From assembly GCF_000424185.1 (NCBI RefSeq), contig NZ_AUJK01000008.1, forward strand, positions 62,001 through 126,000: a stretch of DNA of 64,000 nt, given 5' to 3'. The translations under genes were made by a program, and so were the position numbers. Under the pieces are notes generated by a model. That model did not search any database. It saw only the letters and a program-made list of their open reading frames with translations, and was not told the DNA's origin. This document shows positions 24,013 to 32,657 of this stretch, one piece after another. Source of the DNA: Prevotella sp. AGR2160. Its GTDB lineage: Bacteria; Bacteroidota; Bacteroidia; Bacteroidales; Bacteroidaceae. How positions within the stretch are numbered: position 1 is the stretch's first letter; each line of letters begins with the position of its first letter.

Positions 24013-25149
24013 ATGAAGATCCAGCATTTATCCCTTCTATTCTTCGGCTGTATCCTCGCCGGCTGCAACGGTGCCCACACAGGGCTCACGGCAGATGGCG
24101 GGGATACTGTCGTTATGCGCTATGCCCGTCAGCTCGTCATTGTCAAACACGATGGCTATACCGACGTGCGCCTCGCCGATCCCTGGCATCAGGGCAAAAC
24201 GCTCCACCGCTATATCCTCGTCCCGAAATCGGAGAAAGAGATCCCCGAAGAGGCTCAGGCCCTGACCAAGGACAGTGCCACACTCGTGCGTACGCCCCTC
24301 TCCCGCTCCATCGTCTTCACGAGTGTCCATACAGCCCTATTGCAGGAACTTCACGAGGCGAAGGCCGTGGCCGGCGTCTGCGACCTCGACTATATGAACC
24401 TCCCGTGGGTGAAGACCGCCGTCCGACAGGGTAAGATCGCCAACTGCGGCAACAGTATGACACCAAACATCGAGAAGATCATCGACACCCGTCCCGACGC
24501 GCTCATCCTCTCACCTTTTGAGAACAGTGGCGGCTATGGGAAACTCGACAAACTGCATATCCCGCTCATCGAGGCGGCCGACTATATGGAGACGAGTGCC
24601 CTCGGCAGAGCGGAATGGGTGAAATTCTATGGACTGCTCTTTGGACAGGAGGCGACCGCCGACAGTATCTTCCGTGTTACCGACAGTACCTACCATGCCC
24701 TGCAGGGTAAAGCGGCAAAGACGACAAAACGACCTACCGTTATCACCGAACTGAAGACGGGCGGCACTTGGTATGTGCCGGGCGGAGAGAGCAGTGTCGC
24801 CGCCCTCATCCGTGATGCCGGGGCTGCCTATTGCTACAGTAAGGACAAGAGCACGGGCTCCCTCTCTCTCAGTTTCGAGAAGGTCCTCAATGATGCCGGC
24901 AATGCCGACTTCTGGCTCTATAAATATGATACAACTCCGACAACGCTCGCCCAGTTAAAGGCGGCCTTCCCCGGCTATACGGAGATGAAAGCCTGGCAAA
25001 AAAAGAATGTATGGGGTGCTGACTGTACGAAAGTGCCGTTCTACGAGGAGACACCATTCCATCCCGAGCGTGTCCTCCGTGACTTCATCATCATCTTCCA
25101 CCCCGAGCTCCGTCTCGGTGCCTGCCGATATTACCACCACATTATTTAA
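24013..25149 (+). CDS. BtuF/FecB-like ABC transporter substrate-binding lipoprotein
   Basis: 378 residues from ATG 24013 (MKIQHLSLLFFGCILAGC, lipobox LAGC, Cys18). Periplasmic binding protein of the cobalamin/iron-siderophore type: RYARQLVIVKHDGYTDVRL, then SVHTALLQELHEAKAVAGVCD, then EKIIDTRPDALILSPFEN. No permease or ATPase gene follows; the next gene is a helicase starting 1 nt after this stop. Ligand unknown. The upstream in-frame region (to 23770) is an overlap with the DUF3127 gene and was not used. Confidence 0.85.
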   Translation: MKIQHLSLLFFGCILAGCNGAHTGLTADGGDTVVMRYARQLVIVKHDGYTDVRLADPWHQGKTLHRYILVPKSEKEIPEEAQALTKDSATLVRTPLSRSIVFTSVHTALLQELHEAKAVAGVCDLDYMNLPWVKTAVRQGKIANCGNSMTPNIEKIIDTRPDALILSPFENSGGYGKLDKLHIPLIEAADYMETSALGRAEWVKFYGLLFGQEATADSIFRVTDSTYHALQGKAAKTTKRPTVITELKTGGTWYVPGGESSVAALIRDAGAAYCYSKDKSTGSLSLSFEKVLNDAGNADFWLYKYDTTPTTLAQLKAAFPGYTEMKAWQKKNVWGADCTKVPFYEETPFHPERVLRDFIIIFHPELRLGACRYYHHII

Positions 25150-25150
25150 T

Positions 25151-26935
25151 ATGTCCAACAACGAAACAATCGACCTGGAAAATCCCGAACTGCAGAATGC
25201 CCTGCAGATCATCCAATATACCCGTCGCTCCCTTTTCCTCACGGGAAAGGCCGGGACGGGCAAGTCGACGTTTCTGCGCTATATCGCCGCCCACACGAAG
25301 AAGAAACATGTCATCCTCGCGCCAACGGGCATCGCGGCCATCAATGCCGGTGGCAGCACCCTTCACAGTTTCTTCAAGATTCCCTTCTATCCCCTTCTGC
25401 CGAACGATATCCGGTACAGTGTGAGGAACCTCCGGGAGACCCTCAAGTACAACCGTGAGAAAATCAACCTCATCAAGAGTCTCGAACTCATCATCATCGA
25501 CGAGATCAGCATGGTGCGGGCGGACATCATCGACTTCATCGACAAGGTGCTGCGCGTCTACTGCCGGAACATGCGGGAGCCCTTCGGCGGCAAGCAACTG
25601 CTCCTCGTAGGCGATATCTATCAACTCGAGCCCGTCGTCAGAGAGGATGACCGCCGCCTCCTCGAGCCCTTCTATCCCTCCGCTTTCTTCTTCGATGCCA
25701 GGGTGTTCCGCGAGTTCCGCCTTGTCAGTATCGAACTCAAGAAAGTATACCGGCAGAGCGATCCCGTCTTTATCGGTATCCTCGACAATATCCGTACCTC
25801 CACGGCAACCTCCCGTGACTTGCAGATGCTCAACCGGCGCGTCGGCGCCAACCTTAACCAAAATGATGACCAACTCGCCATCACCCTCTCCGGACGTCGG
25901 GATACCGTGGATTATATCAACCAGCAACAACTCAACCAGCTTGAAGGTGAAGAAGTGCTCTTCAAAGGTTATAAAGAAGGGGACTTCCCCGACAGCATGC
26001 TCCCCACACCCATCGAACTACGCCTGAAAGTCGGCGCACAGGTGATCTTCATTAAGAATGATATGGACCACCGATGGGTCAACGGCACCCTCGGTATCGT
26101 CACGGGATATGACGTCAAAGAAGCGACCGACGAAGATGATGTCCTCTTCAATGATGATGAGGAAGAGCCGAATATCTACGTACGGTTGGAGAACGGCAAG
26201 GAGGTCGTCGTCAATGAGGCCCTCTGGAGTAATGTCCGTTATACCTATAATGAAAAGGAACAGAAGGTGGAGGAAGAGGAGATCGGCGTTTATCACCAGT
26301 ATCCGCTGCGACTGGCCTGGGCCATCACCGTCCATAAGAGTCAGGGACTGACGTTCAACCAGGTGAAGATCGACTTCACGGGAGGCGTCTTCGCCGGCGG
26401 ACAGACCTATGTCGCCCTCTCCCGTTGCACCTCCCTGGAAGGCATCAGTCTCAACGAGCCCATCCAGCCCCATGACGTCTTTGTACGTACAGAGGTGAAA
26501 CAGTTCGCCTCTCATTATAATGACCAACGGATGATCCAAAGTGCCCTGACGCAGAGTAAGGCTGACAAGGAATATGCCGATGCCGTCAGCGCCTTCGACA
26601 AGGGCGACATGCAGGCGGCCCTCGACAACTTCTTCCTCGCTATCCACAGTCGTTATGATATTGAGAAACCAGGGCCGCGGCGCCTCATCCGCCAGAAACT
26701 CAACCACCTTCTCCTGCAGATCAAGGACCTCAAGGAAGAGAATGAGGCCATGAAGAAGGAAAAGGAGAAACAGGACAAGTTCCTCAAGCACCTCGCCGTG
26801 GAATATACCCTCATGGGTAAGGACTGTGAGCGGGAGGGCATGAAAGAGGCCGCCATCAAGAATTATGAGAAGGCCCTGCAACTCTGTCCGAATCACTCCC
26901 TTGCCAAACGGCGGCTGAAAAAACTCAAGGGCTGA
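25151..26935 (+). CDS. Pif1/RecD-like DNA helicase with C-terminal TPR extension
   Basis: 594 residues. SF1B helicase core: Walker A TGKAGTGKST (31-40), LAPTGIAAINAGGSTLHSFF (motif Ia region), LIIIDEISMVRADI (Walker B), LLVGDIYQLEPV (motif III), and late motif AWAITVHKSQGLTFNQV with VALSRCTSLEG. Residues about 475-594 form a charged helical region with a coiled coil (KEENEAMKKEKEKQ) and a TPR-like pair ending LCPNHSLAKRRLKKLKG. It likely unwinds DNA 5' to 3'; the TPR would bind partners. The start is 1 nt after the preceding stop, so translation is likely coupled. Confidence 0.88.
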   Translation: MSNNETIDLENPELQNALQIIQYTRRSLFLTGKAGTGKSTFLRYIAAHTKKKHVILAPTGIAAINAGGSTLHSFFKIPFYPLLPNDIRYSVRNLRETLKYNREKINLIKSLELIIIDEISMVRADIIDFIDKVLRVYCRNMREPFGGKQLLLVGDIYQLEPVVREDDRRLLEPFYPSAFFFDARVFREFRLVSIELKKVYRQSDPVFIGILDNIRTSTATSRDLQMLNRRVGANLNQNDDQLAITLSGRRDTVDYINQQQLNQLEGEEVLFKGYKEGDFPDSMLPTPIELRLKVGAQVIFIKNDMDHRWVNGTLGIVTGYDVKEATDEDDVLFNDDEEEPNIYVRLENGKEVVVNEALWSNVRYTYNEKEQKVEEEEIGVYHQYPLRLAWAITVHKSQGLTFNQVKIDFTGGVFAGGQTYVALSRCTSLEGISLNEPIQPHDVFVRTEVKQFASHYNDQRMIQSALTQSKADKEYADAVSAFDKGDMQAALDNFFLAIHSRYDIEKPGPRRLIRQKLNHLLLQIKDLKEENEAMKKEKEKQDKFLKHLAVEYTLMGKDCEREGMKEAAIKNYEKALQLCPNHSLAKRRLKKLKG

Positions 26936-26964
26936 TCCCACCTACAAACGGATCATAATGAAAA

Positions 26965-26995
26965 AATCCCCGCCATCCAAACGATGACGGGGATT
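26965..26995 (+). terminator. Terminator after the Pif1-like helicase
   Basis: AATCCCCG (26965-26972) pairs with CGGGGATT (26988-26995), extended by CATC/GATG around a short loop, then AATTTTATT. The preceding A6 could serve the opposite strand too. Confidence 0.8.
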
Positions 26996-27029
26996 AATTT
27001 TATTCTCTTCCTTGCGGGAATTTTAATTC

Positions 27030-27072
27030 TTTACGCTTTAATTCTTTACTTTTTTAATTTTTTACTTTTCCT
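27030..27072. repeat. ACTTTTTT-type gene-end repeat
   Basis: TTTACGCTTTAATTCTTTACTTTTTTAAT-type tract directly after the stop of the minus-strand TonB receptor (stop complement at 27071). Same family as the tract at 2747-2779. Confidence 0.55.
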
Positions 27073-30000
27073 AGAATTCCAGGCGCAGACCCACCTGTGC
27101 ATGCCAACGGCTGGCAACATCACTGGCAACGGGCTTGCTGTTGGTGTTATACTGGAAGTAACCGACACCATTCTTCACAGCAGTAAGTGTCAGCGGACTG
27201 AGGTTGTAAGCATTGCTGTAGTGAGCGCCCCAGTGCTTGTTGAGCATGTTGGCGAAGTTCATGACATCGAACGTCAGCTGCATCTTACCGATGCCCTTGA
27301 TGTTATAAATGTTCTGAGCAACATGGAGGTTGATCTCATTCTCCCAAGGAGTCATGTTGGAGTTGCGCTTAGCATACTGGCCACGATGATTCTTGGCATA
27401 GTCATCATTCTCAATCCACTCCTCAAACATCTGACGGCTCTGCTCGGCAGTGAGCTTCTTCGTATCGGTGAACTGCATCTGTGCCAGCTCCTCCTTCGTA
27501 GGAATATAGAGCAGACTGTTGCCGCGCCAACCATCATTGTTGTAGTCAGCCTTCTCGTTCATCGTCAGAGAATAGCGGCCACCACTGAAACCATTGTAGT
27601 TGATGGCAACATCCGTGCTCATCCAACCATTCCAATATTTCGGTGACTGATAAGCAACCTGGATACGAACCTGGTGAGGAATATCGAACTTAGACCAGCT
27701 GAGCTCGTTCTGATCATTCGTGTTACGGCTGTAGTTATACTTCCAGTTAGAGTAAGCGACAGAAGAGGTACCATCGTTCACACTGTAAGAGTGACCGAAG
27801 ATGTAGCTGGCCATCAAGTAGAGACCGAAGTCGAAGGTCTTCTCAGCCTTCACGCTGAAGTTATAGGAATAACCCTTGCTCGTGTTGCGGAGGTTGATGA
27901 TGCTGTAGTAAGGCAGCTTGTTCTCAATCTTACTATAGGAAGTAACGGCGGAAGCATCCACACCTTCGACGGCATAGACTTTATCACCGTTATCCTTATA
28001 GGCGAGATTCTCGAAGAACACGTTGTTCATATTCTTGGAATACAGGCCTTCCAATGTCATCTTCACATCACCGGGAAGCGTCTGCTCCAGGGCGAGGTTC
28101 ATACGGAGTACCTGCGGGAACTTGAAGTTCTTGGAGATCGTCACGATATCCGGAGACAGACCGGCAGTAGACTGGCTGGCAGCACCCAGAGGATCCTTGG
28201 CATACTGGGTGAGCGTAGGAACATTCTTCGTGATGGTTGTACCCTTAGCCTCTACACCATTGTTGACGAAGGCGTTGGAGAGCCATACATAAGGAGCACG
28301 ACCGGAGAAGATACCGATACCACCGCGCAGCAGGGTGCGACGGCTATCGTCTGTATACCAGTTGAAACCGACACGCGGGGAGACGAGGAGCTTGGCACTC
28401 GGCATCTTACCCACCTCTACACCGAGGTTATGCTCAGCTGCGAAGGAATTGAACTCTTCGTTCGTCGTAGGATTGTTGAACGTATCGTTGATATCGAAAC
28501 GGATACCATAGGTCAGGTTCAACAGCGGAGTGATATCCCACTTGTCCTGAGCATAGAAGCCGAAGAGACCATACTTCATATTCGGAGTCCAACGGGTGTC
28601 GCCACCGGTAAGTTCAGGATCCGTATATTTATAGGTATACTTCCAAGGATTATCAGCCAGGAAGTCCTCCAGAGAGTTGTAATACCAAGCACCATTGGAA
28701 GCCTGGATGAACAGGTTCTTCATCTTATAGAACTCGTCATGGATACCAAAGGTGAGGTTATGGTTACCGAGGTACCAAGAGAGGTTATCCTCAATAGACC
28801 AGATATCCTGATTCAGATAGTTGGCACCACTACTGAACTCCGTACCAATATTCACGGTATTGTTGGACGTTCCGTCGCCACCGAGGACATTGCTGATCTG
28901 TACCGTAGGACCCTGATAACCGACATTACGGTTGTCACGGATGAAGCTGGCAGAGACACGGGCCTCATTGTAGAGGACGGGGCTGATATGAGAGTTCAAC
29001 TCAGCGACGAAGGAGTTCGTCTTGTTGTTCATACGATAGCTGGAGTTGTTGAACGTGAAAGTGTTGCTGCTCAATCCGTCCTTATCATCGTAAGAGTCGT
29101 TGTGCTGATAACGGAAAGCCAAATGGTTGTTGTTATCAATGTTCCAGTCCAAACGGGCTAGGAAACTGAAGGCCTTCGTACCCAGCGTTCCTTTGCCGTA
29201 GCTGTCCTCAAAACCAGTCAGAGACTTATACTTATCAGCGATCTGCTGCAGAGAGGACTCCGTGACATAAGAGCTGATATACCCCGGATAGATCGTAGCG
29301 GGGGCCTCTGTCTTCTTATACTCGGCACTCGTGAAGAAGAACAACTTGTCCTTCACGATAGGACCGCCGAAGGTAGCACCATAGGTCTTCGTGGAACGCT
29401 CGGAGAGTTTCTCCTCAGCGTAGTCGTGCAGACGGTTGTACTTGCTGTACATATCCTGGTTGGTATAATACATGTAAGCACTGCCATGGAACTGGTTCGT
29501 ACCACTCTTCGTAATGGCATTGATGGCACCACCGGTGAAACCACTCTGACGGACATCGAAAGGTGCGACACTGACCTGCAGCTCCTGGATGGCATCCATG
29601 GAGATCGGGTTGGCACCCGTCTGACCACCGTTCGTACCGCTGGAGGCAAGACCGAAGACATCATTGCTGACGGTACCGTCGATCTGGAAGGAGTTGTAAC
29701 GGTTGTTGATACCGGAGATGGAGATACCACCGACACGGGAGGTGGAGACAAGCGTGGAGAGCTTGGCAACATCATAGATGTCACGGCTGATCGTCGGCGT
29801 ATTCTCAATGCGCTGCTGGTTGAAGTTGGCAGCGGCGCCACCACTGTTGCGACCATTCTTACCGGTTACAGTGACCTCGCCGAGCTGCTGGGCATCTTCC
29901 TTGAGGTCTACATTGACGGTACGCGTCTGACCCAGGGAAAGCTGGATGTTGTTGAGGACCTCATCCTTGTAACCGATATAATTCACGGTTACCTTGTAAG

Positions 30001-30223
30001 GTCCGCCGACACGCATACCCTGAATGGTAAAACGACCATTCTCATTGGTAACGGCATTATACCGTGTGCCGGAAGGTTCATGTACTGCGGTAATGGTAGC
30101 GCCGATAACATCTTCACCACCTGCTACAACCTTTCCACTCATGGAAGAAGTTGTAACCTGTGCCATGACTGATGCAAAAGTTATCATCAACATGGCTACA
30201 AAAGAAAAGATTCTCTTGTACAT
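27071..30223 (-). CDS. Oar-like TonB-dependent receptor
   Basis: 1050 residues from ATG 30223 (MYKRIFSFVAMLMITFASVMAQ, signal peptide). N-terminal carboxypeptidase regulatory-like domain (SMSGKVVAGGEDVIGATITA, to about residue 110), plug (TPTISRDIYDVAKLSTLVST, GGAINAITKSGTN) and a large barrel ending VGLRLEF. This is the Oar-type receptor architecture, with no SusD partner. Substrate unknown; Oar-like proteins have been linked to protein or peptide transport. Single gene with its own -7 element. An upstream ATG at 30295 lies inside the promoter and was not used. Confidence 0.88.
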   Translation of the reverse strand: MYKRIFSFVAMLMITFASVMAQVTTSSMSGKVVAGGEDVIGATITAVHEPSGTRYNAVTNENGRFTIQGMRVGGPYKVTVNYIGYKDEVLNNIQLSLGQTRTVNVDLKEDAQQLGEVTVTGKNGRNSGGAAANFNQQRIENTPTISRDIYDVAKLSTLVSTSRVGGISISGINNRYNSFQIDGTVSNDVFGLASSGTNGGQTGANPISMDAIQELQVSVAPFDVRQSGFTGGAINAITKSGTNQFHGSAYMYYTNQDMYSKYNRLHDYAEEKLSERSTKTYGATFGGPIVKDKLFFFTSAEYKKTEAPATIYPGYISSYVTESSLQQIADKYKSLTGFEDSYGKGTLGTKAFSFLARLDWNIDNNNHLAFRYQHNDSYDDKDGLSSNTFTFNNSSYRMNNKTNSFVAELNSHISPVLYNEARVSASFIRDNRNVGYQGPTVQISNVLGGDGTSNNTVNIGTEFSSGANYLNQDIWSIEDNLSWYLGNHNLTFGIHDEFYKMKNLFIQASNGAWYYNSLEDFLADNPWKYTYKYTDPELTGGDTRWTPNMKYGLFGFYAQDKWDITPLLNLTYGIRFDINDTFNNPTTNEEFNSFAAEHNLGVEVGKMPSAKLLVSPRVGFNWYTDDSRRTLLRGGIGIFSGRAPYVWLSNAFVNNGVEAKGTTITKNVPTLTQYAKDPLGAASQSTAGLSPDIVTISKNFKFPQVLRMNLALEQTLPGDVKMTLEGLYSKNMNNVFFENLAYKDNGDKVYAVEGVDASAVTSYSKIENKLPYYSIINLRNTSKGYSYNFSVKAEKTFDFGLYLMASYIFGHSYSVNDGTSSVAYSNWKYNYSRNTNDQNELSWSKFDIPHQVRIQVAYQSPKYWNGWMSTDVAINYNGFSGGRYSLTMNEKADYNNDGWRGNSLLYIPTKEELAQMQFTDTKKLTAEQSRQMFEEWIENDDYAKNHRGQYAKRNSNMTPWENEINLHVAQNIYNIKGIGKMQLTFDVMNFANMLNKHWGAHYSNAYNLSPLTLTAVKNGVGYFQYNTNSKPVASDVASRWHAQVGLRLEF

Positions 30224-30283
30224 AAGAATTGAAAATAAATTTGTTAAATTGTCGAGTTTAAATCTCTTTAAGCGTTTACGCTG

Positions 30284-30291
30284 CAAAATTA
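30284..30291 (-). promoter_or_regulatory. -7 element of the Oar-like receptor
   Basis: TAATTTTG on the minus strand. Upstream GTTACGAAACT/GTTAATTTTTC (30314-30335) repeats with an 11-bp period but is one base out of phase with the Pho-box promoters. Confidence 0.55.
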
Positions 30292-30380
30292 ACAAAAAAT
30301 TTTCAAAACTTATGTTACGAAACTGTTAATTTTTCAGTTCACGACGATTTTTTTCCTGTAACACCGAATAGGAAAGAAAA

Positions 30381-30410
30381 ACAGCCGTCACTTCAGGAAG
30401 TAACGGCTGT
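30381..30410 (-). terminator. Terminator after tRNA-Tyr
   Basis: ACAGCCGT (30381-30388) pairs with ACGGCTGT (30403-30410), with inner ACTT/AAGT. On the minus strand a TTTTTCTTTCC tract follows. Confidence 0.85.
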
Positions 30411-30415
30411 CGTTG

Positions 30416-30497
30416 TGGGTGGTGATGGATTCGAACCACCGAAGCTAGAAGCAGCAGATTTACAGTCTGCCCCATTTGGCCACTCTGGAAACCACCC
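30416..30497 (-). tRNA. tRNA-Tyr (GTA)
   Basis: Class II tRNA of 82 nt with acceptor GGGTGGT/ACCACCC plus discriminator A, anticodon loop containing GTA (ACTGTAAATC), a long variable arm and the GGTTCGAATCC T arm. CCA is not encoded. It follows tRNA-Val by 15 nt and shares its promoter. Confidence 0.95.
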
Positions 30498-30512
30498 TTA
30501 TATATAATAAGG

Positions 30513-30587
30513 TGGGCGTTGACGGATTCGAACCGCCGACCCTCTGCTTGTAAGGCAGATGCTCTAAACCAACTGAGCTAAACGCCC
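30513..30587 (-). tRNA. tRNA-Val (TAC)
   Basis: 75 nt with acceptor GGGCGTT/AACGCCC, D arm TAGCTCAGTTGGTT, anticodon TAC in CCTTACAAG, and T arm CGGTTCGAATCCG. CCA is not encoded. Confidence 0.95.
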
Positions 30588-30639
30588 TCATTGCTCTTCC
30601 AAGCAATGTGCTTGTCTTTTGTTTTCTCAAAAGCGAGTG

Positions 30640-30647
30640 CAAAAGTA
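30640..30647 (-). promoter_or_regulatory. -7 element for the tRNA-Val/tRNA-Tyr transcript
   Basis: TACTTTTG on the minus strand, 53 nt before the tRNA-Val 5' end. Confidence 0.55.
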
Positions 30648-30730
30648 CGACTTTTTTCTCATTCCACCAAATTTTTCTTCATCTTTTTTATAAAAAAGAC
30701 AGGTCTGAGCCTTGCAAAGGAAGAGACCAT

Positions 30731-30768
30731 TCCCTCCCCTCCTCTTGGAGGAGGGGTTGAGGATAAGA
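30731..30768 (+). repeat. CTCCCCTCCTCTTGGAGGAGGGG hairpin element
   Basis: Palindromic CCCCTCCT/AGGAGGGG with TTGAGGAT behind it, 3 nt past the stop of the ABC permease. Related in layout to the NPSPKGEG repeat at 9504-9570. Confidence 0.65.
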
Positions 30769-30770
30769 CT

Positions 30771-31970
30771 TTATTCTTTTCTCTCCCAGATGCTCATGAT
30801 CTTTCTGCGGATGGCGATGATATTACAGATGGAGACGAGGACGAAGAGGGCCACACCCATGAGGAGAGCCGGCAGCATGGTGCCGTCGTCCATTTGCGGG
30901 AACAGCGTCTCGATGATATCCATGTAATAGTTGCGCACGAAGAAGAGGATAATCCACGCGATGAGGAGCACGGCGATGTTCAGTCCGATCGTCAGCAGCT
31001 GATAAGGGCGCGCAACGGCATTCGGACTATAGCCGATCATCAACAGATTCTCCAACTTCGACGAGTTCTTCTGTACGAGCAGATAGATACTGAGCATGAG
31101 GATATAGAAACTCAGGATCGAGATGATCAGACCAACGATCATGACCATCGTCACCATCATCCTCAGAAAGTAGGTGGTCTTCTCGGCGTTGAGCTTGTCA
31201 TCCTCTATCTCGTAGCCTTTCTTCTGCAGATACTGAGAGATGCTCTGGTCACCGGTATTCGACGGATCGACGATGATACGGGAGGGCTCACTATGTTGTC
31301 CGGGACAGAAGAAGTTATTACTCCAATCCATGAAACTCTGCGGCACAAGGATCGTGTTCAAACGGGAAGAGAAGCCGATAACCCGTCCTTTAAAGCCATT
31401 GCTGTGGCCATTGCCCTGGATGAACAACTGGAAGTCGATCATGCCGACGAGACCATCGCTGATCTTCGGCAGAGAGTGACTCTGCGCGAAACCGAAGTTA
31501 TACATCGTGATATAAGCGCGCGGCAGGATAATGGGCACGGCAGGATCTCCTTCCTTCCATTTCCACTGCCCCTTCGGTGCGTCGACAAAGCCGTCGGGGA
31601 CCGACTCGATAGGAATCTCAGAGTTCAGCACGTTCGTGCCGTTGATTCCCATGGATGCATTGACCTTATATTCCGTCGGCGTGAAGACTCCCATGCGACG
31701 GACAAACTTCTGCGCTTTCACATCTGCGATATCCTCCGGCGTAAAAGTATTGCTGCGGCCACTGATCGTACTTCCCGTGCCGATCTTCTTGTTCATAATG
31801 AGGTAGTCGGCCTTCATGAAACTGTCGTCAGCCGTAAACACGGGAACAACATCACGGTAGAACTGTATACCGAGAAGGACGATGAACATACCGAAGAGAT
31901 TGGCGAAGAAGAAGCCGACGAACTGCGGTACGCTGATATGCTGACGAAGTAATTTCCAAACGAGATTCAT
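30771..31970 (-). CDS. ABC transporter permease (FtsX-like)
   Basis: 399 residues. One N-terminal membrane helix (about 20-42, FVGFFFANLFGMFIVLLGIQF), a large extracytoplasmic domain (about 45-275), then three C-terminal helices (about 278-305, 330-352, 366-388). This is the MacB/FtsX-type half-permease layout. Its start overlaps the end of the ATPase gene by 4 nt. Substrate unknown; such pairs often act in lipoprotein or envelope mechanics rather than import. Confidence 0.8.
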   Translation of the reverse strand: MNLVWKLLRQHISVPQFVGFFFANLFGMFIVLLGIQFYRDVVPVFTADDSFMKADYLIMNKKIGTGSTISGRSNTFTPEDIADVKAQKFVRRMGVFTPTEYKVNASMGINGTNVLNSEIPIESVPDGFVDAPKGQWKWKEGDPAVPIILPRAYITMYNFGFAQSHSLPKISDGLVGMIDFQLFIQGNGHSNGFKGRVIGFSSRLNTILVPQSFMDWSNNFFCPGQHSEPSRIIVDPSNTGDQSISQYLQKKGYEIEDDKLNAEKTTYFLRMMVTMVMIVGLIISILSFYILMLSIYLLVQKNSSKLENLLMIGYSPNAVARPYQLLTIGLNIAVLLIAWIILFFVRNYYMDIIETLFPQMDDGTMLPALLMGVALFVLVSICNIIAIRRKIMSIWERKE

Positions 31971-32614
31971 AGTTTCAATGTCTTTTCATAATCAAGTTTC
32001 ATATGCTTACCGATGCTCGTGACGATAACGCAGGCCCCTTGTGCCTTCGCCTCCGTCATCATGATATCTGCCATGATGGCGGAGTTACGGTCGTCAAGAT
32101 GGGAGATCGGCTCATCAGCAAGGAGAAAGTCGAAGGGCTGCACGAGCGCACGGATCATCGCCACACGCTGCTGCTGGCCAAACGACATGCGGCCGATCTT
32201 CGCGTCGAGCTTGTCGCCAATGCCTAACCTATCAAACCACTCCACGATCTGCTTGCGGTCCTTGAAATGCGTGAGGTTGTTCTTGATCTCCACATTCTCC
32301 AAAGCCGTCAGCTCCGGGAAAAGACGGAGCTCCTGAAAAAGATGGGATACATGACGCTGGCGCATGTCCACCCAGTCATTCACCTTAAACTCCTTGGTGT
32401 CACGGCCATCGAAAGAGACGGTACCCGTATAGTCATGTCGGTATCCGACGATATAACTACAAAACGTACTCTTTCCTTTTCCACTGTCTGCCTCTACGAG
32501 ATAGAGGTGTCCCCGCTCAAAAGTGACCTCCGTATTCCAGATATCACTGTGCAGCTCCTCCGCATGGGCGGAGAAGACCTGTGGGACAATAGACTGAAAT
32601 GTAATTTTTTCCAT
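31967..32614 (-). CDS. ABC transporter ATP-binding protein
   Basis: 215 residues: Walker A ADSGKGKSTF, Q-loop LFQELRLFPELTALENVEI, signature MSFGQQQRVAMIRAL (FGQQQ replaces the usual SGGQQ), Walker B FDFLLADEPISHLD and the switch region VIVTSIGKH (Gly in place of the usual switch His, GKH instead of HD). It partners the FtsX-like permease with which it overlaps. The altered signature and switch suggest a divergent subfamily. Confidence 0.85.
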   Translation of the reverse strand: MEKITFQSIVPQVFSAHAEELHSDIWNTEVTFERGHLYLVEADSGKGKSTFCSYIVGYRHDYTGTVSFDGRDTKEFKVNDWVDMRQRHVSHLFQELRLFPELTALENVEIKNNLTHFKDRKQIVEWFDRLGIGDKLDAKIGRMSFGQQQRVAMIRALVQPFDFLLADEPISHLDDRNSAIMADIMMTEAKAQGACVIVTSIGKHMKLDYEKTLKL

Positions 32615-32657
32615 GATGGATATAAAAATTTTACTTGATCACATTTATTTGATCAAA

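Noticed and set aside
30303-30335. Pho-box-like pair upstream of the Oar-like receptor
   Set aside because: GTTACGAAACT and GTTAATTTTTC are 11 bp apart but one base out of phase with the 10-nt rule, and the nearest unit is degenerate. Not enough to call.
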